A DNA stretch of 64,000 bases from Chryseobacterium turcicum. Its GTDB lineage: Bacteria > Bacteroidota > Bacteroidia > Flavobacteriales > Weeksellaceae. Below, in pieces: positions 53,354 through 62,496 of the stretch; the first letter of the stretch is position 1; every line of letters starts with the position of its first letter. The stretch is taken from positions 3,195,840-3,259,839 of the forward strand of contig NZ_JAJNAY010000001.1 of NCBI RefSeq assembly GCF_021010565.1. The letters are read 5' to 3'. The translations under genes and the position numbers were made by a program. The notes under the pieces were generated by a model. That model searched no databases and had not been told where the DNA came from. It worked only from the letters and a program-made list of their open reading frames with translations.

Positions 53354-55219
53354 ATGGATAAAGATCTTGAATTACTCGTTAGTTATTGCTTCATTAACCA
53401 CAAAACACAATATAATTCTAGCAACAAAATTGTTACAAAAAAATTAATCGATTCTGGAGTTCTTACAAAAATTGAAAATGAAACTTTAGAAGTGTATGAG
53501 ATTAATTTTTACTCAGATTTTTTCAATAAAAAACTTTCAGTCTACTCAGAAAATATTTTGGGTAAAAAAATGCCTTCAAATCTACCTGAAGCATATCAAT
53601 TTGTAGATGACTTCTTCAATAAGATCAATATATATAATGGAAATTATCTTTGGAGTGGGGCTAGACAAATAACTCAAGGCTTATTATCCTCCATGTTGAA
53701 ATTTTTTTTGGAAAATGGTTTAGATATTAATGAAATCTTTAAAATTTTAGAAAAAGAGGAGAAACGAAAGCCTCACATTATAGATTTTAGATTGTCTTAT
53801 TTATTTGCAATCTCAAAATTTGCAAGTTTAAGTGATTTAAAAAAATGCATAATAGAACTTGCTAACTCCTCCAAAAATTATGAAGCTGAGGCTTTTCTAG
53901 GAGATTTACCGAGATTAAATCCCGATTTGGCGATAGAGTTATATAATTCTGTACTCGAGGAAGGCACTGATATGAAACATTTTTTTTTGGCGAAAATACT
54001 ATACAATTTTATAAAAATTGATGTAGACTTTGTTTTTGAAGAAGCAAAAAAAATATTTGTGAGCTTACCCACTACAGCTCTATTTATTTTTGGCAGAATA
54101 CCATTTACCAATGAGGACGATATCATAGAAGTTGATAAGATTGTAGATAATTCAAAATTTTCCGATGATCAGATTTCTGAATACAGCTACTTCCTTTGCA
54201 AGCTTATAATGAATAAATCTACACCACAACTCATAAAGAATAAATATTTTGAAATATTAGATAATTTAATAGTCTCAACCGAAGACAATGTTTTAAATGC
54301 AGTTTTTCATACTATTACTTTTCAACTAAAAGATAACGATGAAGAAAAGTATAAATTACTCCATCAATATTTATCAAGAACACAAAATTTTTCAGTAGTA
54401 CAAAATTTCTTTCACAATTTTAGCGAACCAAAATATCTGTTCCACCTGATGGTTATGACATCTAGAACAACAGGCTGGCGCTATGCTACCGAACTATTTG
54501 ATAGTGCTCTGCAAAATTTTTGGAATATCAAGAATGAAGAGACTGAGCATTGTATATTCGAGCTATTTAGCAGTAGAAAGCATAGTTTATTAGGTGTTCA
54601 AGTAATTATGTCTGGTTATTCCAAACCATATAATGTTGACTTAAAAAAATCAACAAATATTCAGCAATTAAATGCGATTGTGGCTTGTTGTAAATATCCA
54701 ATCTTCTTTGAACGACTTTTGCCATTAATCTTACCATTAAGAAACTCTAAATCAAGTAAAATTAGAGATTGTTTGATTTCACAATTATCAATATTGATAA
54801 AAGAAGCATATGGTAAAACATTATATGAGTTGATTGAATCACAAATCACAAAGTCAAAAGCAAATCAGAAATTTTTAGAAAAAATGCATATTGCACTAGA
54901 TGAATACCTGATTGATAAAGTTGAGCGAGAAAGTATAAATGAATTTAATCCTTATTTAAATGAGGATGAACACTTGAACTTATATTATAGGTTACAAAAT
55001 GAAAGTCAATCTAAAGCTAGCAAAAACGCTGATAAAAAATCAATATTTGGTCAGTTTGCAAGCACTAAAATTATTGTGAGAGGTAACTCTTTTAAGATAG
55101 GAGATAAAGAAATTAATCCATTGGGAAAAGTAAGTGTTAGTGCAATGATTGATAAAAGGGCTTATAAAGATCCCGAAGCTTTTGAAATATCTTTAAATAA
55201 TTTTGAAAATGGAAATTAG
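53354..55219 (+). CDS. Unrecognised 621-residue helical protein, coupled to a nuclease gene
   Basis: Not recognised. The chain is rich in Leu, Phe, Lys and Asn with repeating amphipathic helices over about residues 90-520 that suggest an alpha-solenoid (HEAT- or TPR-like) fold. The C-terminal 60 residues look beta-rich (FKIGDKEINPLGKVSV). No enzyme motif or membrane segment. It overlaps the start of the downstream nuclease gene by 11 bases, so they are probably a sensor and effector pair; that pairing is an inference. Confidence 0.6.
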   Translation: MDKDLELLVSYCFINHKTQYNSSNKIVTKKLIDSGVLTKIENETLEVYEINFYSDFFNKKLSVYSENILGKKMPSNLPEAYQFVDDFFNKINIYNGNYLWSGARQITQGLLSSMLKFFLENGLDINEIFKILEKEEKRKPHIIDFRLSYLFAISKFASLSDLKKCIIELANSSKNYEAEAFLGDLPRLNPDLAIELYNSVLEEGTDMKHFFLAKILYNFIKIDVDFVFEEAKKIFVSLPTTALFIFGRIPFTNEDDIIEVDKIVDNSKFSDDQISEYSYFLCKLIMNKSTPQLIKNKYFEILDNLIVSTEDNVLNAVFHTITFQLKDNDEEKYKLLHQYLSRTQNFSVVQNFFHNFSEPKYLFHLMVMTSRTTGWRYATELFDSALQNFWNIKNEETEHCIFELFSSRKHSLLGVQVIMSGYSKPYNVDLKKSTNIQQLNAIVACCKYPIFFERLLPLILPLRNSKSSKIRDCLISQLSILIKEAYGKTLYELIESQITKSKANQKFLEKMHIALDEYLIDKVERESINEFNPYLNEDEHLNLYYRLQNESQSKASKNADKKSIFGQFASTKIIVRGNSFKIGDKEINPLGKVSVSAMIDKRAYKDPEAFEISLNNFENGN

Positions 55220-56978
55220 AAATTTAATAGTTAAAGAATATTTAGAATCGCTAACCGAAAAAGATGAATTGAACAAAATATTTCCAATTCTCTTAGAAGC
55301 TCAAGGATTCGAAATTTTAACTAAACCAACTGAAAATTTAGGACTTAAAGAATATGGAAAAGATATAGTTGCTATTGGGGTTGATCCGGAAGATAATATA
55401 AAAAAAAGATTTTTTTTTGAATTAAAAGGAGGTAAGGATCGAGATATAACTGAAGAAAAATTTAATGCTTCTGATGGTATTGCTAGTTCTTTGCTTGATG
55501 CTGCTTATGTGCCGTATGTGTCTCAATATCCTAAATATGAAACTCTTCCCTTGAAAATTGTTATTGTTCATAATGGTACAGCTAAAGGAAATGTATCTCA
55601 ATTAATGAACAATATGTTTTTGAGCATGTCACGTAGCACAAACAATACAACTTTTGATAGATGGGATATTTCTAGATTGACTAAAATATTCACTGAAAAA
55701 CTGTTCAATGCTTATCTTTTGACGGATGATGTTAATGTAAGATTGTTTAATAAAACTCTGATAAATCTCGATGCTGATGAAAATGTTTCTAGTGATTTTG
55801 TAAAGTTATTAGAAAATTTGTTGTCACTGTTTCAATTTGATCGAAAAAAGCTCCGAAAAAATAGAAATAATCAGATGTTGTTTGAGACTTTTAAGTTAAT
55901 CTCATTCATTGTTTTTACTGAGTCAAAAAGATATAACAATTTAAATATTGCAAAAAAATATCTGCTCTGCTTATTGATTAAAGTTTGGCATTGGGCACTT
56001 AAAAATAAATTGGAAGATAATAAATTCGTGTGCAAATATTTCGAGCAGTTATATCAGTTTTACTTTGATGAAGTTTTGCAAGATTATTTTGAAAAGACTT
56101 TACCAATTGCGCTTAAAAAAGACGGTCTTTACTATGAGAGAGGTGGTATGTATGAAGAGATTGGATACAACCTCAGATCATTTGACTTTTTGGAGTTTTA
56201 TGTGATTTATATTAAGTATTGGCTATCTAGTCATAATACTAAAACTAACAAAGATGCAGCAAGGTTCATTTTAGAAGAGGTTATAGAACAAAATAGGCTT
56301 TGTATGAAGCCTTTAATCGATTATCATTCTAATGTAATTGTTTCTGTTACAAACTTATTTTTAGATTTTGGCGACCAATATACTGCAAAAGAATATTTAA
56401 AAAGTGTTATTTATAATATTAGAAAAAGGAAGATAGACAATAATTTTTTACCTGATGCTAATAACAGTATTGAGAATGTCATTAAATTTAAAATGACTGG
56501 GACAAAACCAATCTTTTATTCTGATTCAACATCCCCACTATTGGCGACCATATTTATCTACATTGCTATTTTAGACCTAGAAAAAGAATATAAGGAATTG
56601 CGAGAATTTGTCTTAGAAAAAAAAATTGACCTTGGTTATTTTGTTCCACATTTTGGAATTAATTCTATTTCAAAACATCTAATTGAAGATGTTGAAAATG
56701 ATTTTGAAGAACAATTATTTTCAAAACCCTTATTTAATGAAGGCTATCAACGAGACCTATCATTGAAAAAAATCGATTATTCAAATTTTAGTATGAACGG
56801 GGATTTGAGTTTCGACGAGTTTAAAAAATATGTGCTAAGTTCAAAAGATGAGTTTGAATATTTTTATAGAACTGATAATGCAGGATTTCCATTGATGAAA
56901 GATTTAGTACACGTGTTCTATCTGATACCATATTTTCCAGATACATGGGGAGATCAAATTAAAAGATTAATAACGTAA
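55209..56978 (+). CDS. Protein with N-terminal PD-(D/E)xK nuclease motif
   Basis: A 589-residue protein using the ATG at 55209, inside the end of the previous gene (a TTG two codons earlier is less likely). The N-terminal 120 residues fit a Mrr-like restriction fold: Asp52 in YGKDIVAIG and Glu71-x-Lys73 in FFELKGG, with FNASDG further on. The C-terminal 450 residues are helical and unrecognised. It probably cuts DNA when its partner signals. No similarity to known defence families could be confirmed by eye. Confidence 0.62.
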   Translation: MEIRNLIVKEYLESLTEKDELNKIFPILLEAQGFEILTKPTENLGLKEYGKDIVAIGVDPEDNIKKRFFFELKGGKDRDITEEKFNASDGIASSLLDAAYVPYVSQYPKYETLPLKIVIVHNGTAKGNVSQLMNNMFLSMSRSTNNTTFDRWDISRLTKIFTEKLFNAYLLTDDVNVRLFNKTLINLDADENVSSDFVKLLENLLSLFQFDRKKLRKNRNNQMLFETFKLISFIVFTESKRYNNLNIAKKYLLCLLIKVWHWALKNKLEDNKFVCKYFEQLYQFYFDEVLQDYFEKTLPIALKKDGLYYERGGMYEEIGYNLRSFDFLEFYVIYIKYWLSSHNTKTNKDAARFILEEVIEQNRLCMKPLIDYHSNVIVSVTNLFLDFGDQYTAKEYLKSVIYNIRKRKIDNNFLPDANNSIENVIKFKMTGTKPIFYSDSTSPLLATIFIYIAILDLEKEYKELREFVLEKKIDLGYFVPHFGINSISKHLIEDVENDFEEQLFSKPLFNEGYQRDLSLKKIDYSNFSMNGDLSFDEFKKYVLSSKDEFEYFYRTDNAGFPLMKDLVHVFYLIPYFPDTWGDQIKRLIT

Positions 56979-56997
56979 ATAATCTTCAAAATCTTTG

Positions 56998-57141
56998 ATG
57001 AAATTCATAAGGCTTAGTGAAATTCTAATTAATACTTACGATAAACTAATAATCACCGAGGAAATAATAGAAGGAATTAAATTACCTTACGAAGCTTTTG
57101 AAATAAAAAAATGCTTCATAAATAAACCAGATTTTAGATGA
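56998..57141 (+). CDS. Small ORF or remnant between two cassettes
   Basis: A 47-residue frame from ATG 56998 (MKFIRLSEILINTYDK...) to a stop at 57139. Just past it, in another frame, DEINRAKRNGIEEC runs to a stop at 57176. Together they may be one frameshifted gene of about 60 residues, or an unrecognised small protein. It lies in the only sizeable gap (232 bases) of the 47-62 kb block. Confidence 0.3.
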   Translation: MKFIRLSEILINTYDKLIITEEIIEGIKLPYEAFEIKKCFINKPDFR

Positions 57142-57210
57142 AATAAACAGAGCGAAAAGAAACGGTATTGAAGAATGCTGATAATAAAATATTAATTTAA
57201 AAACACAGAT

Positions 57211-58491
57211 ATGAAAGAGTTATTATATGGAGATATAAAAGAATCAGATGAAATTTTTTATGTTGGACTTGAAAATATTGAAGAGTTAAAAGATGACTAT
57301 TATGAAATCGTTTTTGATGGTATTAAGAGTGATACTATAAAATTTTACAAGAAATCATCACTTGAGGAATCGTTTGAAGAGATTAGAAGTTTTCTATTTT
57401 CAATAGAAATACATAAAGATGAGTACAAGGAATTTAAAGATTTCTTTAAACATGAAATTTTTAAAAGTAGATGGTTTTCATTAAGAGTGTCAGAAAAAGA
57501 GACTAGGTTACCAGTAAGTATTATTCAAGATGTCAATGAGGATGTTGTTGAAAAAAAATATATTGTCTCTATAAAACAAATTAATAATCGAAATAATATT
57601 AATAAAGTTCTAAGTAAATATTTTTCTTGGAATAATTTTGAAAAATCCAATAAGGAAGAAATATTCAACATATTAAATTCTATGTATGAGAAAAAAAATC
57701 ATTTTAATCATAAGTTAAATGTATATAATGTAGGACAAGGTAGTTTGACAGCTGTAACAACTCAAGATAATATTCCTATTTTTTATTTTGATTTAGGTGG
57801 AGGCTTTGCTTGGAATACCAAAACATATCCAGTCACGTTGGATTTATGTTTCACTTTTGTAAAAACTATTATAATTTCTCATTGGGATGGAGACCATTTA
57901 GAGACAGCTAGACGATATCTCGCAAAAAATTCAACACAGTTGAAAGATATTAATTGGATTACTCCGGAACAAAATATAACACCATTATATTTTAAGCTTG
58001 CTGCTAAAATGAGAGCAACAGGTAGACTCATTTTATGGCCAAAAACTCTGCATGGCAATGTTAAAACTTGGTTTGGTGAATTAATAAAATGCACAGGATC
58101 AGATAAGAATCATTCAGGTCTAGCATTAATTGTTGACTCTCCTAACAATTCTATAAAAAAGGTTTTAAATCCAGCTGATGCAGCATATAAATATATACCT
58201 TCAATCAAAAAAAATCAGTTTGATGGATTGTTGGCGACTCATCATGGAGCAAACTTTGATGACAACAACTCTCCTATTCCTCTATGTTCAAATGGAAATA
58301 TTGTATATTCTCATGCTACGACGAAATACGGACATCCCAAGCCTAGTGCTATATTAGCTCATGATAACTGGAATTGGAACAACAAATTATTTACTCCCAA
58401 TAATCACATTTCTTTTGTAACAACAAATAATAATTTGGATGTAGGTTGTGGAGGTTATTCTTGTAGTTTAAAAATACATCAAACATTTTAA
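57211..58491 (+). CDS. Second MBL-fold hydrolase, upstream of mcrBC
   Basis: A 426-residue protein. The first 150 residues are an unrecognised domain. The C-terminal MBL domain is complete: SHWDGDHLE (HxDxDH) near 228-236, NPADAAY as the Asp ligand, ATHHGANF and SHATTKYGHP. It differs from the MBL at 47.2 kb in domain layout and spacing of metal motifs. It lies 23 bases before mcrB, so it is probably part of one three-gene operon. Its role with McrBC is unknown. Confidence 0.7.
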   Translation: MKELLYGDIKESDEIFYVGLENIEELKDDYYEIVFDGIKSDTIKFYKKSSLEESFEEIRSFLFSIEIHKDEYKEFKDFFKHEIFKSRWFSLRVSEKETRLPVSIIQDVNEDVVEKKYIVSIKQINNRNNINKVLSKYFSWNNFEKSNKEEIFNILNSMYEKKNHFNHKLNVYNVGQGSLTAVTTQDNIPIFYFDLGGGFAWNTKTYPVTLDLCFTFVKTIIISHWDGDHLETARRYLAKNSTQLKDINWITPEQNITPLYFKLAAKMRATGRLILWPKTLHGNVKTWFGELIKCTGSDKNHSGLALIVDSPNNSIKKVLNPADAAYKYIPSIKKNQFDGLLATHHGANFDDNNSPIPLCSNGNIVYSHATTKYGHPKPSAILAHDNWNWNNKLFTPNNHISFVTTNNNLDVGCGGYSCSLKIHQTF

Positions 58492-58514
58492 TTTCAATAG
58501 CAAAAAAAAACATA

Positions 58515-60437
58515 ATGATTTACAGTAAATTCAAAGAAGTAAAAAATGATTTAATAAATTATGTTGATAATAATCAGTTAAAATTTATCTCTAGTACAAC
58601 AGTGGGATTAAAATACCTTTGGCTTACAGATCTTGAAGGATATTTTGATGATTCGATTGTTCATTTTGAAGTAATAATTGAGAAAGGCATTATTTCGGTG
58701 GATGTACATTTTGAAAATAAACATTATAATCAAGAATTATTTAATTTGTTGAAACAAAATCTACCCGCTAATATTTCAGTAAAGAAATGGCAGGGTAAAG
58801 CAATTACTCATAACAGAAAATTTGATATAAGCACAGACATTGAAGTCGTAGACATTATAAAATGTTTAACTGAATTGTACGAGTTTACCTACCCACTTCT
58901 TATTAACAGGCTTAAAGAAATATTTCAACAATTAAAAGACCATATCGATATGGAAGATAAAATAAAACTACTTCAATACAAAAAACAAATCATCTTACAA
59001 GGTCCACCAGGAACTGGTAAAACCAGAGAAGCAAAACTGATAGCAAATAAGATTTTACTAAATGAGCTAAATAGAAATAGCTATTTTGGTAATAATTTGG
59101 TTAAAGATGAGACTGTTTTTTCAATAGCTAAAAATGCAAAATATACAGTAAAAAATATATCAGAAAATAATATCGAGTTAGAAGGTAAAGATATACAAGA
59201 TAAAAAAATTACGAAAAGTAAAATCATTGATTTCGTTAAAGCACAAAATTGGGATGCAGTATCTAATGGTAATGATAGAGGAGCACAAGCAGTTGCATAC
59301 CATCTCTATCAGAAGTTTCTAGAAAATCAATTTAAAATAATACAGTTTCATCCAAGCTACACTTACGATGATTTTGTAAGAGGTATTGTTGCTAAACCTG
59401 ACGAAGAAGGAAATGGATTAGTTTACGATGCAGAAAATAAAATACTTGCCAAATTTGCAAAAGAAGCGTTGATAAATTTTTATAGAAGTTCTGATCACAC
59501 AAACAGTAATAGTATTGATATCTGGATTGACAAAAGTTTTGAAGATTTTAAGAATGATTTAGATGGTAACCTTAATGATGAGGGCTATGTACTATCTGAG
59601 AAGGTAAATATTTTTAAAGTAAGAAACAAAGATTTTTTATATGGAAAAGATTGGAAAACACCAGGACATTTGAAATTTGAAGAATTTAAAAATCTTATTA
59701 AAGCGGTTATTAATCAAGAAATTGATTTAGCATCACCAAAACTGGACAAAGATAGATTTGTGCATTCAAACTATAGATTTACATATTATGGTTCCCTTTT
59801 AAAAAAATTCTTTGAGAAATATTCCTATAAGCCAGGGAGTGAAAATGTAGATCTTAAAAATTATGTATTAGTTATCGACGAAATCAACCGAGCTAACGTT
59901 TCCTCAGTTTTAGGTGAACTCATTTACGCACTCGAATACCGTGGCGAAGAAGTTGAAAGTATGTATGAAGTAAACAATTCTCAGAAATTAATTCTTCCTC
60001 CTAACCTTTATATCATCGGTACAATGAACACAGCAGACAGAAGTGTTGGACACATTGATTATGCTATTAGAAGACGATTTGCGTTTGTAGATGTGTTGCC
60101 TAAAGAACTGGACGATGATAAAATTGTATTCCATAAAGATTGGTTTAAAAAAGTAAGTGAACTGTTTATTATTAATTACGATGAATATGTTTCTAATGAG
60201 AAAACACCCCTAAAACGAGGAAAAACACTTTCAGCAGAATTCAGACCAGAAGATGTTTGGATTGGTCACTCTTATTTTATCCAAAAGAAATTAGAAGATG
60301 GAAGCTTAGAACCAGATGATTTCCGTATTCGTATCGATTACGAGATTAAGCCAATCTTACTAGAATATGCAAAAGATGGAGTTCTCACAGGAAAGGTAGG
60401 TGAGATAACTGTAGAAGATTATATAAAATCTTTATAA
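58515..60437 (+). CDS. mcrB: McrB-like AAA+ GTPase of a type IV restriction system
   Basis: A 640-residue motor subunit. The first 150 residues replace the usual methyl-binding domain with an unrecognised one. The AAA+ part carries Walker A GPPGTGKT at 163-170, the FVRGIVAKPD block, Walker B VIDEINRAN with Asp455, and MNTADRSVGHIDYAIRRRFAF with sensor-1 and arginine residues typical of McrB. It would translocate DNA in complex with McrC. The stop overlaps the McrC start. Confidence 0.9.
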   Translation: MIYSKFKEVKNDLINYVDNNQLKFISSTTVGLKYLWLTDLEGYFDDSIVHFEVIIEKGIISVDVHFENKHYNQELFNLLKQNLPANISVKKWQGKAITHNRKFDISTDIEVVDIIKCLTELYEFTYPLLINRLKEIFQQLKDHIDMEDKIKLLQYKKQIILQGPPGTGKTREAKLIANKILLNELNRNSYFGNNLVKDETVFSIAKNAKYTVKNISENNIELEGKDIQDKKITKSKIIDFVKAQNWDAVSNGNDRGAQAVAYHLYQKFLENQFKIIQFHPSYTYDDFVRGIVAKPDEEGNGLVYDAENKILAKFAKEALINFYRSSDHTNSNSIDIWIDKSFEDFKNDLDGNLNDEGYVLSEKVNIFKVRNKDFLYGKDWKTPGHLKFEEFKNLIKAVINQEIDLASPKLDKDRFVHSNYRFTYYGSLLKKFFEKYSYKPGSENVDLKNYVLVIDEINRANVSSVLGELIYALEYRGEEVESMYEVNNSQKLILPPNLYIIGTMNTADRSVGHIDYAIRRRFAFVDVLPKELDDDKIVFHKDWFKKVSELFIINYDEYVSNEKTPLKRGKTLSAEFRPEDVWIGHSYFIQKKLEDGSLEPDDFRIRIDYEIKPILLEYAKDGVLTGKVGEITVEDYIKSL

Positions 60438-61870
60438 TGGGCATCTTATTAAAGGAACATATTGCATATAAATTAACATTAACGGATAATTTTAATCTTG
60501 TCGAGGAAAAAGATAAGAAAGATTTTATCTGGAATCATTCGTTAGATAAAATCAAACCTCGCAAATTCAAAACCGAACGTGGTAAAGATTATCATTGTTT
60601 TTCTTGCAAGATTTCCGAAAATGAAGTTGTTTTAAACAGCGATTATTTTGTAGGTTTAGATTGGTTGACCAAAGATCGATATCTTCACGTAGAGCCTAAA
60701 CTTAATTTTTGTGTTGCCGAAACTTTCGAAGAGGCTATTAAAAATGAGAATGAAAATATTTCTGATGATGGAATAGAAAAATTTAATAAAAATACAGAAC
60801 AGAAAGTAAAAAAAGAGGATTCGTTAAAGGAAGTCGATGTAATTGCTATGTTGATGAAAATTATGTCACACAGAGAAGTGGCAAAAGAAACCGATAAGTT
60901 ACTGTTAATCGACTGGGAATCAACTGAAATTGAGATCGAACAAAAACAAGATTTACTTACCCCTTTTTTAGTAGTGAAATTTCTAAAACTTCTTCAAGAT
61001 ATTGCACGAAAAGGTTTGAAGAAGTCCTATTACAAAGTTCAGGAAAGCCTTCGTAGTAGAGTGAAGGGGAAAATCTTGATAGGGCAGCAAATAAAACAAA
61101 ATGTTTTTAAAAACCGCTTAACCAATACTGTTTGTGAGTATGAGGTTTTCGGAGAAAATTCTGTTGAAAACCGCTTCCTGAAAAAAGTGTTTTTATTCTG
61201 TACACAGTATGTAGAGAATAACGAATACTATTTTAAAAATGTTAATGATATTTCTTGGATGATTAATTACATTCGTCCGACTTTTGAGCACATTAGCTCT
61301 GAAGTTGATATTCAGGAAATAAAATACTTAAAACACAATCCATTTTTCAAAGAATACAAAGAAGCCATCAAAATTGGACAACAGATTTTAAAAAGATTTT
61401 CATATAACATAACCAGAACAACATCCGAAAAAATATCAACACCCCCATTTTGGATTGATATGCCCAAAATGTTTGAGTTATATGTTTATTCAAAGTTTCT
61501 GGAAGAGAACCCAAGTCTTTCTGCATCGCATTTTAATTATCAATTTTCTACTCATGGTAATTCACTTGATTTTTTGATTTGTACAGAATATACGAAGATC
61601 GTTGTCGATACAAAATATAAACTCAAATACAATTATAGCCAAATCCACCAAGACATCAGACAAGTCGCTGGATACGCAAGATTAAATAAAGTTAGAGAAA
61701 AATTAAAATACTCGGATAATGAAGAAATTCCATGTTTAATTATTTATCCAAAGCCAATTGAGAATAATGAGAATGATAATGAGAGGTTAAGAATTGAAAA
61801 TTTACTGATAACAGAAATTGGCGCTTATCATAAAGTTTTTAAATTAGGAATATCATTGCCTATATTTTAA
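60437..61870 (+). CDS. mcrC: McrC-like endonuclease subunit
   Basis: A 477-residue McrC. Its N-terminal region ends in a long helical segment, and the C-terminal PD-(D/E)xK domain has Asp378 in SLDFLI and Asp391-x-Lys393 in VVDTKYK, followed by QVAGYARL. It cuts DNA when McrB is active. It starts on the last base of mcrB, and a hairpin follows its stop. Confidence 0.88.
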   Translation: MGILLKEHIAYKLTLTDNFNLVEEKDKKDFIWNHSLDKIKPRKFKTERGKDYHCFSCKISENEVVLNSDYFVGLDWLTKDRYLHVEPKLNFCVAETFEEAIKNENENISDDGIEKFNKNTEQKVKKEDSLKEVDVIAMLMKIMSHREVAKETDKLLLIDWESTEIEIEQKQDLLTPFLVVKFLKLLQDIARKGLKKSYYKVQESLRSRVKGKILIGQQIKQNVFKNRLTNTVCEYEVFGENSVENRFLKKVFLFCTQYVENNEYYFKNVNDISWMINYIRPTFEHISSEVDIQEIKYLKHNPFFKEYKEAIKIGQQILKRFSYNITRTTSEKISTPPFWIDMPKMFELYVYSKFLEENPSLSASHFNYQFSTHGNSLDFLICTEYTKIVVDTKYKLKYNYSQIHQDIRQVAGYARLNKVREKLKYSDNEEIPCLIIYPKPIENNENDNERLRIENLLITEIGAYHKVFKLGISLPIF

Positions 61871-61874
61871 CCGC

Positions 61875-61897
61875 TGTAACATCGTAAAGATGTTACA
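61875..61897. terminator. Hairpin between convergent mcrC and phosphatase genes
   Basis: TGTAACATC and GATGTTACA form a perfect 9-base stem with a 5-base loop. No strong T run follows, so termination is likely but not certain. Confidence 0.5.
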
Positions 61898-61904
61898 TTA
61901 CACT

Positions 61905-62261
61905 TCATACTGCAAATATCTTGTCAAAATATTGCCCCAATTTATCTTCTAAAATATCAATTAATTCTTTTGAATAATATTTATAAAGATCTGGAATATT
62001 CAGAACCGTAATATCCTTTGTTAACTTAGCTCTTAAAAAATCAGTGATTTGCTTTTTATGTCTATTTTCCATAACAAAAATTAAATCAGCCTCTTCCAAC
62101 AATGCAATAGTTAACGGATTGGTTCCTTCACGTTCGCAAATTTTCAAGTTTGTTCCTGCGGAAGTAAATGTTTTTTCAGGATATTTTGCACTGAAATAAT
62201 CTTCAGCTGTTTTTGATCTTTGTTTGTTTGCGGAACAGATAAATAGTATATTTTGATGCAC
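61905..62261 (-). CDS. Low-molecular-weight protein tyrosine phosphatase-like protein
   Basis: A 118-residue short phosphatase. The P-loop CSANKQRS (CX5RS) begins at residue 9, and NIPDLYKY near residue 91 supplies the general-acid Asp. Full-length LMW-PTPs are about 150 residues, so this is a compact form. Such genes are often found next to type I restriction loci, so it may be a leftover of the hsd locus whose hsdM fragment lies at the other end. Confidence 0.75.
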   Translation of the reverse strand: MHQNILFICSANKQRSKTAEDYFSAKYPEKTFTSAGTNLKICEREGTNPLTIALLEEADLIFVMENRHKKQITDFLRAKLTKDITVLNIPDLYKYYSKELIDILEDKLGQYFDKIFAV

Positions 62262-62496
62262 TATATCCAGGGTTTAATTTATTTGATTTTGAAAATTACA
62301 AAGATAAAATTAATTGTATTCAAAGTATTGAGTGTCTATAAGTGATAAATTAAAACACAATGCATTCTGTCGTAAATATCTGCTAAATTTGCGACAGGAA
62401 CATCTTGAGAATTCAATTTAAACAATGGCAATGAGACACTTGTTTACTCTAAAAAGGCCGAGAGGGGTTCGCTAGTTATTGCTATATAAATTAGAT
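62262..62496. other. Gap with a CTGTCGTAAAT / ATTTGCGACAG inverted repeat
   Basis: The repeat (62367-62377 and 62387-62397, one mismatch) overlaps a plus-strand TAAATTTG box, but only a 16-codon frame (from 62425) follows, so any plus-strand transcript is probably a remnant. No gene is assigned. Confidence 0.35.
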
